A stretch of DNA of 64,000 nucleotides from the NCBI RefSeq assembly GCF_003569915.1, contig NZ_KZ984445.1, positions 1 through 64,000 of the forward strand, written 5' to 3'. Shown one piece after another: positions 1-8,883 of the stretch (its first letter is position 1; each line of letters opens with the position of its first letter). The translations under genes were made by a program, and so were the position numbers. Source of the DNA: Comamonas testosteroni. GTDB taxonomy: Bacteria; Pseudomonadota; Gammaproteobacteria; Burkholderiales; Burkholderiaceae_C. A model generated the notes under the pieces. The model did no database searches. It saw nothing but the letters and a program-made list of their open reading frames with translations, and was not told where the DNA came from.

Positions 1-111
1 TCGCGCCTTCAACGCTGCGTTGTAAGCCTTCCAGTTCGTTGTGCGGTACTTAACCCGACCCCAGCTCGTCTCTCTCATCTCCCGAGCCTACCTCAGCTGC
101 GACCGGCATTT

Positions 112-1065
112 GTGCAACAACGCCCTTGGCATGAACTGGGCCACGCCCTTCCCGCCAAACAAGGCATCGATGTCTGGGCCCAGGCCGCCGGCATGGATTG
201 GCGCATCCAGGAAACACCGGTGCGTTATCTGGCTTCCAATGGTGATTCAGGCCTGTCAGGCCTGTACGCCGAGCCCAAAGAGTTCCCTGAGCAAAAGGTG
301 CTGTACCGCAGTGACACCCAGACTCCGCTGTCTGTGGTGGGAAGCCGCTACCAGGTAGTCCAGCCCCGCCAGGTGCTGGAGTTCTATCGTGATCTGACGG
401 AAGTGGCCGGCTACGAACTGGAGACCGCAGGTGTACTCAAGGCTGGGCGCAAGTTCTGGGCTCTGGCCCGTACTGGCAAGTCAGCAGCGCTCAAAGGCAA
501 TGATGTGGTCAACGGCTATTTGCTGCTGGCGACGTCCTGTGACGGAACGCTTGCTACGGTAGCCATGCCGACGACGGTGCGGGTTGTGTGCAACAACACG
601 CTGACGATTGCACTGCGTGACGGTGTCGGTGCTGTCAAGGTACCGCATAGCACGACCTTTGATGCCCAGGCGGTCAAGCGCCAGTTGGGCGTGGCCGTGG
701 GCCAGTGGGACAGCTTTATGTACCGCATGAAGACGCTGGCCGAGCGCAAGGTCAAGACCCATGAGGCGCTGAACTATTTCCTGAAGGTGATCTGCAATAC
801 AGACTCCCATTCGGATTTGTCTGTGGGACTGACCAATGAACGGGCTCTCAAGAAGGTGCAGATGCTCTATGAGGGCCATGGCCGTGGGGCTGAGATGCAT
901 GCGGCCAAGGACACGGCTTGGGGCCTGCTGTGCTCCGTGACGGAGTTTGTTGACCATGAGAAGCAGGCTCGTAGTCAGGACAACCGTCTGGACAGCGCTT
1001 GGTTTGGTCAGGGAGCAGTGATCAAGCAGCGTGCTCTGGATCATGCCCTGCAACTGGTCGCCTGA
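112..1065 (+). CDS. DUF932 (phage/plasmid-like TIGR03299) domain protein, start uncertain
   Basis: This protein of about 317 residues matches the DUF932 family found on plasmids, integrative elements and phages; its biochemical role is unknown. Visible family marks are the N-terminal PWHELG motif and the RYQVVQP segment near residue 80. The first usable start is GTG at 112, but family members normally carry some 15-30 residues before the PWHxLG motif. The frame stays open to the left window edge without an ATG, so the true start may lie outside the window or the N-terminus may be altered. It is followed by a strong hairpin terminator and by a YqaJ-type nuclease gene, a usual neighbour on Burkholderiales integrative elements. 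The family call is firm; the start is not. Confidence 0.8.
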   Translation: MQQRPWHELGHALPAKQGIDVWAQAAGMDWRIQETPVRYLASNGDSGLSGLYAEPKEFPEQKVLYRSDTQTPLSVVGSRYQVVQPRQVLEFYRDLTEVAGYELETAGVLKAGRKFWALARTGKSAALKGNDVVNGYLLLATSCDGTLATVAMPTTVRVVCNNTLTIALRDGVGAVKVPHSTTFDAQAVKRQLGVAVGQWDSFMYRMKTLAERKVKTHEALNYFLKVICNTDSHSDLSVGLTNERALKKVQMLYEGHGRGAEMHAAKDTAWGLLCSVTEFVDHEKQARSQDNRLDSAWFGQGAVIKQRALDHALQLVA

Positions 1066-1159
1066 CTAGCTGACGACATGGCAATGAATAGCTGCAGACC
1101 TTGTTGTTCCTCTTTGGACCGTTCACACCTCTTCAACCTTCTCTGTTTTCCACCTACCC

Positions 1160-1186
1160 AAGCCACCTTTTGAGGTGGCTTTTTTA
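1160..1186 (+). terminator. Rho-independent terminator after the DUF932 gene
   Basis: A 7-bp perfect stem (AGCCACC / GGTGGCT) with a six-base loop is followed directly by a run of T. It lies about 95 bp past the DUF932 stop and before the next ribosome binding site, so it separates the two transcripts. Confidence 0.75.
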
Positions 1187-1216
1187 TGCCCGCCATTGGC
1201 GGGGCAGGAGATTTCT

Positions 1217-2278
1217 ATGTCTGTGCATATTCTCAAAAATGGCAACCTGGACGGTACATCCTCACCCTCTTCCTCACTGTCTACTTCACGGCCACTGCGC
1301 AAGGGCGCAGCCTTGCGCCTGGTGTCCACCAAAGACATGGAGCGTGACGACTGGCTGGAGATTCGCCGCACTGGCATTGGCAGCTCGGATGCCGCTGCGG
1401 CTATTGGCCTCAATCCCTATCAGTCCCAGTTGGAGCTGTGGATGCAAAAGACGGGCAAGGGCCATCTCTTGCCGGCCGTCGATCCGCAGGACGACACCAG
1501 CCCGATGTTCTGGGGCACTTTGCTGGAGCCCATTGTGGCGGCCCACTACACCAAGCGCACAGGCAACAAGGTGCGCCGGGTGAATGCGGTGTTGCAGCAT
1601 CCTGAGCATCCCTGGATGCTGGCCAATGTGGACCGCGAGGTCGTTGGTGCTGCCGATGTGCAGATTCTGGAGTGCAAGACGGCGGGCATCCATGGGGCTC
1701 GCCTGTGGCGTGATGGGGTTCCCGAGTATGTGCAACTACAGGTCATGCACCAGTTGGCCGTGACGGGCAAGCAGGCCGCTGATGTGGTGGTACTGGTCGG
1801 TGGGCAGGAGTTGCGAGTTTTCCGCATCGAAAGGGATGAGGCTTTGATGGCTCGCCTGATCGATCTGGAAAAGCAGTTCTGGGACATGGTGCAACAGGGC
1901 ATTGCGCCAGCCGGTGATGGCTCGGACAGCAGTGAGAAGGCTTTGCGCTGCCTGTTCCCGTCCGATGTGGGTGACCAGGTGGATCTCAGCGAGGACCAGG
2001 ATCTCAACACGACGTTTGAAGAGTTGCTGCAAGTCCGCACCGATCTCGATGTCGCGCAAAAGCATGAAGCCCGTTTACGCCAGCGCATTCAGATGCACAT
2101 GGGTGAAGCCAGCAAGGCCTTGTTTGCCTCTGGCGGCTCCGTGACCTGGAAGCGCAGCAAGGATGGGCAGGCTTTCAACACCAGTGAGTTTGTCCAAGCA
2201 CATCCCACATTGGCCCAGCGCTTCATGAGTCCCAAGCCCGGATCACGGCGCTTCTGTGTTTACGAACCCGAGCAATGA
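1217..2278 (+). CDS. YqaJ-type viral recombinase / phage-related exonuclease
   Basis: This 353-residue protein belongs to the YqaJ/lambda-exonuclease-like PD-(D/E)XK family, which resects DNA ends for single-strand annealing recombination on phages and mobile elements. The motifs run in family order: WLEIRRTGIGSSDAA near residue 48, the WGTLLEP glutamate, ANVDRE, and the catalytic ILECKTA (ExK) near residue 150. The C-terminal part is a helical tail. ATG at 1217 is chosen over an in-frame upstream start because GCAGGAG lies six bases before it. A terminator lies on each side, so it may be transcribed alone. It probably supports recombination of the element it rides on. No annealing (Bet/RecT) partner is visible in the window. 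Confidence 0.88.
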   Translation: MSVHILKNGNLDGTSSPSSSLSTSRPLRKGAALRLVSTKDMERDDWLEIRRTGIGSSDAAAAIGLNPYQSQLELWMQKTGKGHLLPAVDPQDDTSPMFWGTLLEPIVAAHYTKRTGNKVRRVNAVLQHPEHPWMLANVDREVVGAADVQILECKTAGIHGARLWRDGVPEYVQLQVMHQLAVTGKQAADVVVLVGGQELRVFRIERDEALMARLIDLEKQFWDMVQQGIAPAGDGSDSSEKALRCLFPSDVGDQVDLSEDQDLNTTFEELLQVRTDLDVAQKHEARLRQRIQMHMGEASKALFASGGSVTWKRSKDGQAFNTSEFVQAHPTLAQRFMSPKPGSRRFCVYEPEQ

Positions 2279-2309
2279 AACCGCTGGGGACGAAGCATCG
2301 TTTCAACAC

Positions 2310-2353
2310 CCCCCCAGCCCTCCTTGGCTTTGCCCTGGGGGGCTTTGTTTTTT
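2310..2353 (+). terminator. Likely terminator after the YqaJ gene
   Basis: A C-rich arm (CCCCCCAG) and its complement (CTGGGGGG) form a long hairpin ending in a T-rich run just ahead of the next ribosome binding site. Confidence 0.6.
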
Positions 2354-2363
2354 GGAGATCCTC

Positions 2364-3452
2364 ATGATCAAAGGTTTGATGATTACGCCTCCGGTGATTG
2401 GCCGGATTGCAATTGGCAAGGTGGTGGAGCGCAATGGCAAGCGTCTGCCCGAGAAAGATGATGAATTCACCATCACCACACAAGTTCAGTCTCGTGGACA
2501 GTGGATCTTGCATCCGCTCGATGAAACGCTGCGCCTGGCTGCCGACAAGACATACGGCAGCATAAAGGAAGGCTCGCAGCCTTCCTTGTCTGATGGAGGT
2601 GAAGGCGGTCGCAGTACCGCTGATTTGGAGCAAGCCACCCAGCCTATTTCGACAGTACGGCCTATTCGCTCTGGCAAGCGTTCGCTCAAGGAGAAGATAG
2701 GAGTCGCTGCGGATGCAAATCCAGGTCAGGCGATGGAGCCTGCATCTTCCCCATCATTGCCAGCATCTTCGGTATCTGAACGACGCAAGCTGCGCAGTAT
2801 TCCGGTGCGAGTGCTGTTCAATGACCCCGATCTGAATCTGCGCGCCCACTACACCTTGTTTGATCGCACGACGGCCAGGCCGGTTTGTGTGGGAGATGGG
2901 GAGAATTGCAAACGCGTGAGCAGCAAGGGGCTGGAGTCCATGCCCTGCCCTGGGCCCGATATCTGCTTGTTTGGCAAGGAGGGATGCAAGCCCTATGGGC
3001 GTTTGAATCTGATCATCGGTGACAGCGATGAACTGGGCAGCTTTGTGTTCAGAACCGCAGGATTCAACAGCATCCGGACTTTGGCAGCCCGGCTACGGTA
3101 CTTCGCGGCCGTGTCTGGAGGTCATCTGGCCTCCATGCCACTGGAGCTCAAGCTGCGAGGCAAGTCCACCACACAGTCTCATCGCTCAGCCATCTACTAC
3201 GCCGATCTGATTGTGCGCAGTGGCTTGTCTCTGAATGCCGCTATTGGTCAAGCCCGCGAACTTACGGTTCAGCGCAAGATGGCAGGGTTTGATCAGACGG
3301 CTTTGGATGAAGCTGCTCGACTGGGCTATGCCAATGGCAACTTTGAAGACACCCCAGATGAAACCGAGCGCATTGTGGAAGAGTTCTATCTCAAAGAAAG
3401 CGAAACATCCACCACCTCCACCATGACGGTAGCCAATGACCACTGCACCTAG
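2364..3452 (+). CDS. Element-borne 'hydrolase or metal-binding' / recombination directionality factor-like protein
   Basis: This 362-residue protein resembles a family that accompanies YqaJ and DUF932 genes on Burkholderiales integrative elements. It is usually annotated as hydrolase or metal-binding protein and shows similarity to Gp3-like recombination directionality factors. The N-terminus (MIKGLMITPPVIGRIAIGK) is typical. A central low-complexity linker at about residues 65-140 separates it from the conserved block that begins RSIPVRVLFNDPDLNLRA. Four cysteines (CVGDGENCK, then CPGPDICLFGKEGCK) could bind metal. The start at 2364 follows GGAG at a normal distance; an upstream in-frame start lacks a site and would cover the terminator. 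A role in DNA recombination is inferred from company, not shown. Confidence 0.7.
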   Translation: MIKGLMITPPVIGRIAIGKVVERNGKRLPEKDDEFTITTQVQSRGQWILHPLDETLRLAADKTYGSIKEGSQPSLSDGGEGGRSTADLEQATQPISTVRPIRSGKRSLKEKIGVAADANPGQAMEPASSPSLPASSVSERRKLRSIPVRVLFNDPDLNLRAHYTLFDRTTARPVCVGDGENCKRVSSKGLESMPCPGPDICLFGKEGCKPYGRLNLIIGDSDELGSFVFRTAGFNSIRTLAARLRYFAAVSGGHLASMPLELKLRGKSTTQSHRSAIYYADLIVRSGLSLNAAIGQARELTVQRKMAGFDQTALDEAARLGYANGNFEDTPDETERIVEEFYLKESETSTTSTMTVANDHCT

Positions 3453-3618
3453 CCCGCTCAGACTGGGCAACGAAATGGTGCACATAGTCCGTCTCCGCAA
3501 AAACTGTGGAGGCTCAGCCCGTATTACTTAAGGCAGTGTTTTTGCACACCGTGATCACTATCGCTGGGTGCTTTTGCACTGTGGCCAATCGTGCTACGAA
3601 TAGTAACCATTGCGTCCC

Positions 3619-3957
3619 ATGGCAAGCAAACCAATGACAGATGCAGACCGCTCCCCCGTGCTTAAAGCATTCGGGGAGGCCGTGCGTGAGCGTCGAAAGG
3701 CTCGGGGGTTTTCTCAGGAAGGTTTTGCGCATTACTGCGGCTTGGATCGCAGCTATATGGGCAGCGTGGAGCGTGGCGAGCGCAACGTGACGCTGGTCAA
3801 CATGGAGCGCATCATCGCCGCCCTGGATATGAAAGCATCCGAATTCTTCCTGACTTTGGATGAGCATTTCCGGGACCTAGCCGTGCAACGCAATGCTGCG
3901 CATTTAAACGACTTTGCGCCTTATTTCAGACCTGGAATTCCTCGACAAACACCCTAA
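3619..3957 (+). CDS. XRE-family helix-turn-helix regulator
   Basis: This 112-residue DNA-binding protein has a classic Cro/C1-type helix-turn-helix at about residues 18-72 (RRKARGFSQEGFAHYCGLDR followed by the ERGERN turn). The C-terminal tail has no obvious sensing domain, so it is probably a small dimeric repressor. ATG at 3619 or 3634 are both possible, and neither has a strong ribosome binding site. It stands alone, after the recombination genes and before an AT-rich lipoprotein gene. Such regulators on integrative elements often control transfer or excision; nothing here shows its operator. Confidence 0.85.
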   Translation: MASKPMTDADRSPVLKAFGEAVRERRKARGFSQEGFAHYCGLDRSYMGSVERGERNVTLVNMERIIAALDMKASEFFLTLDEHFRDLAVQRNAAHLNDFAPYFRPGIPRQTP

Positions 3958-4042
3958 AGCTAATATTTTTCTCCCCCCTCATTTGAAAGTTTCAAGATTG
4001 CGTTCGTATTCTCAATTCAATTCAATTCCAAGAGATGTCCCT

Positions 4043-4780
4043 ATGAAAGAACGAATACTTATATGTTCAGCATTAATCTTTGCATTGACCGGTTGTAACT
4101 CCTCCCCAAGCAATAGCGACCTAGAAGACTATCTGAATCCCATATTCGTTAGCTGCAAAAACCTAAAAATCGTAGACATCAAAAAGACCAATGGCTATCA
4201 AGAAGACGGCTACTATAGAGTGGAATTTTCTTACGGATTGGAACTTAAAGACCCGAGCCTGCTAGATACTATGCGCAATCGCTGGAATGAAGAAAAAGAA
4301 GAGGAGCAAAGGCGGAAAGAGGCAACGAAAAATTTCCACGAAACGAGAGATGCACTTGAAAAAGACATAGAAGAATCAGCACAAGACATCGGCATGAATG
4401 TACGATTTACATCACTTTCCAACGAAATTATTGTACGCAACCAAGGCTTCAGCGCAGAAGTCACAAATGGAACACCAGAATTCCTCCAAGAAAAAATAAA
4501 TAAATGGAAAAACCTCGTAAAAAATAGAGAACACGAGATAGAAATTCAAAAACCATTCAAAATATTTGGTTCTGAAGAAACCATTTTATACAAGAACTAC
4601 TACAACGGATGCAATCCTAGCGTGAAGCAATTCACAAAAAGTCTGTTCGAAGGGCAGCAGTTCGCGTTATTACAAAGCGATGATAAAACACCTTTATTCA
4701 ACGAATACAAGGTCAAAGTGAATTTTATTTTACCGATGCGCAAGACAGAAAATGGGTGGCGGGTAATCAGCAAAAACTGA
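4043..4780 (+). CDS. AT-rich predicted outer-membrane or periplasmic lipoprotein
   Basis: This 245-residue protein has a short signal peptide ending in the lipobox LTGC at residues 15-18, so it should be lipidated at Cys18. The mature part is charged, with a helical Glu/Lys-rich stretch at about residues 80-125 and two further cysteines. I do not recognise a family. The start at 4043 is chosen because it places the signal sequence at the N-terminus and has AGAGA upstream. The base composition is far more AT-rich than its neighbours and its codons differ, which points to acquisition from another source. There is no obvious operon partner. Confidence 0.75.
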   Translation: MKERILICSALIFALTGCNSSPSNSDLEDYLNPIFVSCKNLKIVDIKKTNGYQEDGYYRVEFSYGLELKDPSLLDTMRNRWNEEKEEEQRRKEATKNFHETRDALEKDIEESAQDIGMNVRFTSLSNEIIVRNQGFSAEVTNGTPEFLQEKINKWKNLVKNREHEIEIQKPFKIFGSEETILYKNYYNGCNPSVKQFTKSLFEGQQFALLQSDDKTPLFNEYKVKVNFILPMRKTENGWRVISKN

Positions 4781-5065
4781 TTATTTAAAATAGTGATCCA
4801 CACTGACTGCTACCATCAATGATGGATCACATGCCTTTATTTTTTTGTAGGAGTTTTCCCCAGCACCACCATATTTTAGTGACAACAGCGCTCGCTTGAG
4901 TGGGAAAAACCTGTAGCCGCCTTCGCGGAATAATTTTTTTCTGAGAACCGACACCTGTATTACGCCTACTAGCTTGAAATATATATAATCCCAAAAAATT
5001 CTGTCTCAGAGCCCTAATTTCGCTGCCAATTCAGCAGTACATAGACTCGCCATGAAAAGCCGTGT
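4781..5065 (+). other. AT-rich intergenic stretch
   Basis: About 285 bases between the lipoprotein and the first glycosyltransferase gene. The AT-rich character of the lipoprotein gene continues to about 5000. I see no gene, no clear terminator and no strong promoter, though the AT content would suit one for the glycosyltransferase pair. Confidence 0.4.
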
Positions 5066-5857
5066 ATGAGAAAGCGACAAGTCTCTATCGCCACCTTGAT
5101 CGCCTCAAAGCCTAAACGGCCAGAGGTCCTGTTTCGGGCTCTGTCCACCGCGACCTCTCAAGAGCGGACTCCGAATCAACTGGTATTGGTTTTCGATCGT
5201 GTGTGGCCTCAGCCTAGCGAGTTGACAACCATTCGGAGCCTCTTAGCTCCGTTGAACGCTGTCATCATTCGCAATCTGCGAAGCCCGGGTGCCGCTGGCA
5301 CATGGAATACCGGTTTGCAGTACTTATTTCAGAGGAACTTTGATGGCTACGTGGCAATTCTCGACGACGACGATGAATGGGACACCGATCATTTACTTCA
5401 GTGTGAAACTGCTTGTCAGGGCGGCGAGGCAGAGGTGGTTCTATCAGGCCTTCGTTTGGTAAAAGATGGAGTGGAGTTGCCTCGTAAGCCACTGTCATCT
5501 GTTTGCAGAGACGATTTCTTAGCAGGTAATCCTGGCTGGCAAGGCAGCAATACGTTCGCCAAACTTCATACGCTGATGCGTGTCAATGGGTTCACGGATG
5601 GGATGCCAAGCACTAATGATCGAGATTTGGCCGTTCGTCTCCTCAGCCTTCCAGATCTAAAAGTAGCTTTTACTCACCGCATGACATCAACTTGGCACAT
5701 AGATAGTCAAGAAGATGCACTGTCGAGCCCTGGTAGCTCACAAAAACGTGATGGGCTTACTCAATTTTTGAGCATGCATGGCCACCTAATGACACCCGAG
5801 ATTTTGGCTAATTTCAAGAGTCGTTCCAGAGATATCTTCGGTATCGAAATGCCATGA
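5066..5857 (+). CDS. Family 2-like (GT-A) glycosyltransferase
   Basis: This 263-residue cytoplasmic protein has a GT-A fold glycosyltransferase pattern. An N-terminal nucleotide-binding segment (VSIATLIASKPKRPEVLFRAL) leads to an acidic DDDDEW cluster near residue 101 that corresponds to the DXD metal and sugar-nucleotide site. A later NDRDLAVRLL segment may belong to the acceptor and catalytic region. The donor and acceptor cannot be told from sequence. Its stop overlaps the start of the next gene by four bases (ATGA), so the two are translationally coupled and probably act on the same glycan. No ribosome binding site of good quality precedes the start. Composition is intermediate, near 50% GC. 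Confidence 0.8.
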   Translation: MRKRQVSIATLIASKPKRPEVLFRALSTATSQERTPNQLVLVFDRVWPQPSELTTIRSLLAPLNAVIIRNLRSPGAAGTWNTGLQYLFQRNFDGYVAILDDDDEWDTDHLLQCETACQGGEAEVVLSGLRLVKDGVELPRKPLSSVCRDDFLAGNPGWQGSNTFAKLHTLMRVNGFTDGMPSTNDRDLAVRLLSLPDLKVAFTHRMTSTWHIDSQEDALSSPGSSQKRDGLTQFLSMHGHLMTPEILANFKSRSRDIFGIEMP

Positions 5858-8800
5858 AAAAGAGCTTAAATCATTGCATACCCTCTGTGGATTGGTCAGA
5901 GCCACGATTACCTAGTGTCAAGCTGACACACAGGAACATCCACTTCCTCAAAGTCCCAGATAAAGTCGCGCTGAAAGCCCAAGTAATTGTCGGTTTGACA
6001 CATCGCAATCATCCTGAAGGACTTCGGGAGGCTCTGCACTCAGCTCTCCAACAGGACGTAAGTCAAGCAGTTGCCTTCTTGGTGCTTGATGACAGCTCCG
6101 ATGAAGGATGGATGCGGACTCTAGAAAATCCGCTGTTGTCTGATCCTCGCTTGGTCATTGCCGCAGGTCGCTTTGGTTCGCCGCCTCAGGCGAGAAACGC
6201 TCTACTTGATCTTGTGGATCAGCGATTCCCATCAGCGCGGTGGGTTGCCCGCATGGATGCAGACGATCGCTTTGCAACTACTGGTAGCTTGCAAGAGCTT
6301 GTTCGCGCAGGAGATGCTAGCAACTGCTCGTTTGTGATTGGAAGCAATCACCTCTCCGTAAATGGCACTGTGCTTCCCAGCATTAATTTTGCTCGTGCGG
6401 AGACACTACAGGATCGTCAGCGCTTAAACACCTTTATCCAGAGCTTCTGCCGTCAAGAAATCCCCAACGAGCTGCCTTCTTGCAATTTGCTGCTCAGGAC
6501 ACAATCAGGTATTCGCTATCCGAATGCAAGCAGTGCGGAGGACCATTGGCTCGTAGCCGCCTTGCTCATGCATCGCCCACAGGACGGCTGCGTAGTGACG
6601 GAACCTGTATATGCCATCTACTCTTTGGGAGGAGAGGCCACGCGAGCTAACCAAAAGCAGGAAAGCTGGAAAGCCTCGAGATTGGCGTTGGCACAAGCCG
6701 CAGAGACATGGTATCGCGCACATCAGATTTCCAAATCGACAGTGCTAGGTTGGGGACAAGAAGGTGTGGTCTGGCGGGACTCGGTTGGCACTTATAAGCG
6801 CTTCTATCCCGATTCATTGACTAAAGATGATCTTTTGCGATGCAAGCGTTTGGTTGAGGCTGCCGGAAATGCAATCATTTCCTTTTCCGTGTGTGACGGC
6901 GATGGTCAAGGATCATTGATCCAGCTTGCCCAATCTCCGCTGAAAGAACTAGGACAGCATTGGCTCCTAGAGAAAACACAGCGTTTTCTGAAAAAGCTCT
7001 ATCAGTCCAGTGTAGTGACCAGCAATGTCAAGCGCGACAACCTCCGGTTTACGTCCGCAGGTGAACTTCAGTACATCGATATTGGACACGATATCGTGCC
7101 ACTGACGACTTCTCGGTTCCTGGATTGTGCTGCTCGGTTGTATGCCATCGGCGAATTAGGATGGTCAGATCATGAGTTGGCACGTCGTAGAACTGTCCAA
7201 CGCCCGGCCGAGGCGCTCGAAGCCATTCCTGGCTTTAGCTCCTTCTATAGTGGCTTGGTTCATGCATTGCATCCAGGTTATGTGCCGAATGCCTCCATTG
7301 CTTTGCCAGTGACAGCGCCACCCGAGCATACCGACGTGACACTACTGATCAAGTGCTGCCCTCAAGATGCCAACTCTCTTGATGTTCAAGTGCACCATAT
7401 AGTTGGCGAACTCAGGCTTCGGGCGCGCTTTAGCAAGACGGTTCTCAACGTAGATCCATTTGAGGGTCCTTATCTGCGACAGCACTCCAAGGGCAGCCTG
7501 TCTCAGTTGAAGCTAATTGCAGATCGGCTACTGAGGGCCGGCCTAATCGACGAAGTCTGGTTTGCACCAACTGATCACGACTCTATTGCCAACGTCCATC
7601 GTCATTGGTTTGACCTCCCGGGAATAACCGAGTCTCACACTGCACAAGGAGCCCCCGTCTTCTCTCAATTGTGGGCATTTGATCGAATCAGAACTCCATT
7701 TGTCCTGCAGTTGGATGTGGACGTTTTTATCGGCGGAAATGACATTCGGCACGATGTTGTTGGAGACATGAAACGAGCATGTCTAGAAACAGGTGTGTGG
7801 TGCGTAGGCTTCAATATTCCGCAAGCCAACAATGGCTTCAAGCCATACATGGGTGAACCGGATCAGTTTGCACCAGAAGTCCGTTTTGGGCTATTGAACC
7901 TCGAAAGAGTCAAAGCACATGCGCCGTTTAAGAACCCTGTTATTGAAGGTCGCTTGACCTGGATGTGGCATCGATTCTTAAAGCATGCGCAGCACAGGAC
8001 AGGCATGTGTAGTGTTAGAGGAGGCGATAGCCGAACTTTTTACATACACCCAAAAAATGAAGACAAGGGACTGAGTTTCATTGACATAGCACGAGATTTG
8101 ATCGCTCAAGGTAGTCTGCCAGAGGCTCAGCGAGGAGCCTGGGACCTAGTTCCTGCAGCCAATTGGAAGCGCATCCATCGACATGAAAGCATCGTCTTTT
8201 TGTTGTTTGGGCGCGAGACTCAAACCTGCAAACTGGAACGCTGCCTAGCATCCCTGAAAAACCAATCCAACCAAGATTTCGGGATCGTCTTTATTGATGA
8301 CGGAGGCAGCCCGCTTCAAGCAGCAGAGTTACCACATCGAATGTCTTGGCTGGGCGATCGGGTAACTCTTATTAGACGCCCTCAACGCGCTGGCTATATG
8401 GAAAATTTTCGCGAATCCATTGCGCAAGTTTGCACGAACCCAGACACCCTGCTCGTCGTTCTGGATCAGGACGATGCGCTAATGCACCGCGAAGCGGTCA
8501 ACATGCTTAGGACCGCTTGGCAGGCCGGCGCTGATTTGATCAATGCTCCAATGTTTAGGCCCGAGAAGCCATTGACTTTGTACGAAGTCAATTACGAACG
8601 ACCACGAAAGCATGGTGGTGGGAATGTGTGGAGCCACCTTCGTGCTTTCCGGAAGTCTCTGTTTGAACAGGTGCCAAATATTATTTGGGATCAGGCACCA
8701 GATCCCGATTGCCTGAGCGATTTCTTGACGATGGTTCCAATGACTGAACTAGCCCAGCATCCCGTATTTTTGGATGGACCCTATCTTTACTGGCACGAAC

Positions 8801-8883
8801 GCCCTGCTTACTCTGCCGAGCGAAAAGAGCGCGAAAAAAAGGTGAAAACTTGGCTTTTTAGCCAACCCTCACTCGCTGACTGA
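5854..8883 (+). CDS. Giant fusion: glycosyltransferase, kinase-like domain, two further glycosyltransferase domains
   Basis: This 1009-residue protein reads as four parts. Residues 42-250 are a GT2-type domain (VIVGLTHRNHPEGLREAL, with MDADDR as the DXD). Residues 295-450 look like a lipopolysaccharide- or aminoglycoside-kinase-like fold: a glycine-rich GWGQEG loop, SNVKRDNLRF as a possible catalytic loop, and YIDIGHD as a possible metal-binding aspartate. Residues 480-760 hold a GT-A-like region with LQLDVDVFIGG. Residues 779-1000 are another GT2 domain (DQDD near 870). No membrane segment is seen. It is coupled to the upstream glycosyltransferase and its 3' end overlaps the convergent sialyltransferase-like gene by 26 bases. 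It may build and phosphorylate a surface or secreted glycan. Domain calls are by motif; the kinase part is the least certain. Confidence 0.72.
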   Translation: MKKSLNHCIPSVDWSEPRLPSVKLTHRNIHFLKVPDKVALKAQVIVGLTHRNHPEGLREALHSALQQDVSQAVAFLVLDDSSDEGWMRTLENPLLSDPRLVIAAGRFGSPPQARNALLDLVDQRFPSARWVARMDADDRFATTGSLQELVRAGDASNCSFVIGSNHLSVNGTVLPSINFARAETLQDRQRLNTFIQSFCRQEIPNELPSCNLLLRTQSGIRYPNASSAEDHWLVAALLMHRPQDGCVVTEPVYAIYSLGGEATRANQKQESWKASRLALAQAAETWYRAHQISKSTVLGWGQEGVVWRDSVGTYKRFYPDSLTKDDLLRCKRLVEAAGNAIISFSVCDGDGQGSLIQLAQSPLKELGQHWLLEKTQRFLKKLYQSSVVTSNVKRDNLRFTSAGELQYIDIGHDIVPLTTSRFLDCAARLYAIGELGWSDHELARRRTVQRPAEALEAIPGFSSFYSGLVHALHPGYVPNASIALPVTAPPEHTDVTLLIKCCPQDANSLDVQVHHIVGELRLRARFSKTVLNVDPFEGPYLRQHSKGSLSQLKLIADRLLRAGLIDEVWFAPTDHDSIANVHRHWFDLPGITESHTAQGAPVFSQLWAFDRIRTPFVLQLDVDVFIGGNDIRHDVVGDMKRACLETGVWCVGFNIPQANNGFKPYMGEPDQFAPEVRFGLLNLERVKAHAPFKNPVIEGRLTWMWHRFLKHAQHRTGMCSVRGGDSRTFYIHPKNEDKGLSFIDIARDLIAQGSLPEAQRGAWDLVPAANWKRIHRHESIVFLLFGRETQTCKLERCLASLKNQSNQDFGIVFIDDGGSPLQAAELPHRMSWLGDRVTLIRRPQRAGYMENFRESIAQVCTNPDTLLVVLDQDDALMHREAVNMLRTAWQAGADLINAPMFRPEKPLTLYEVNYERPRKHGGGNVWSHLRAFRKSLFEQVPNIIWDQAPDPDCLSDFLTMVPMTELAQHPVFLDGPYLYWHERPAYSAERKEREKKVKTWLFSQPSLAD

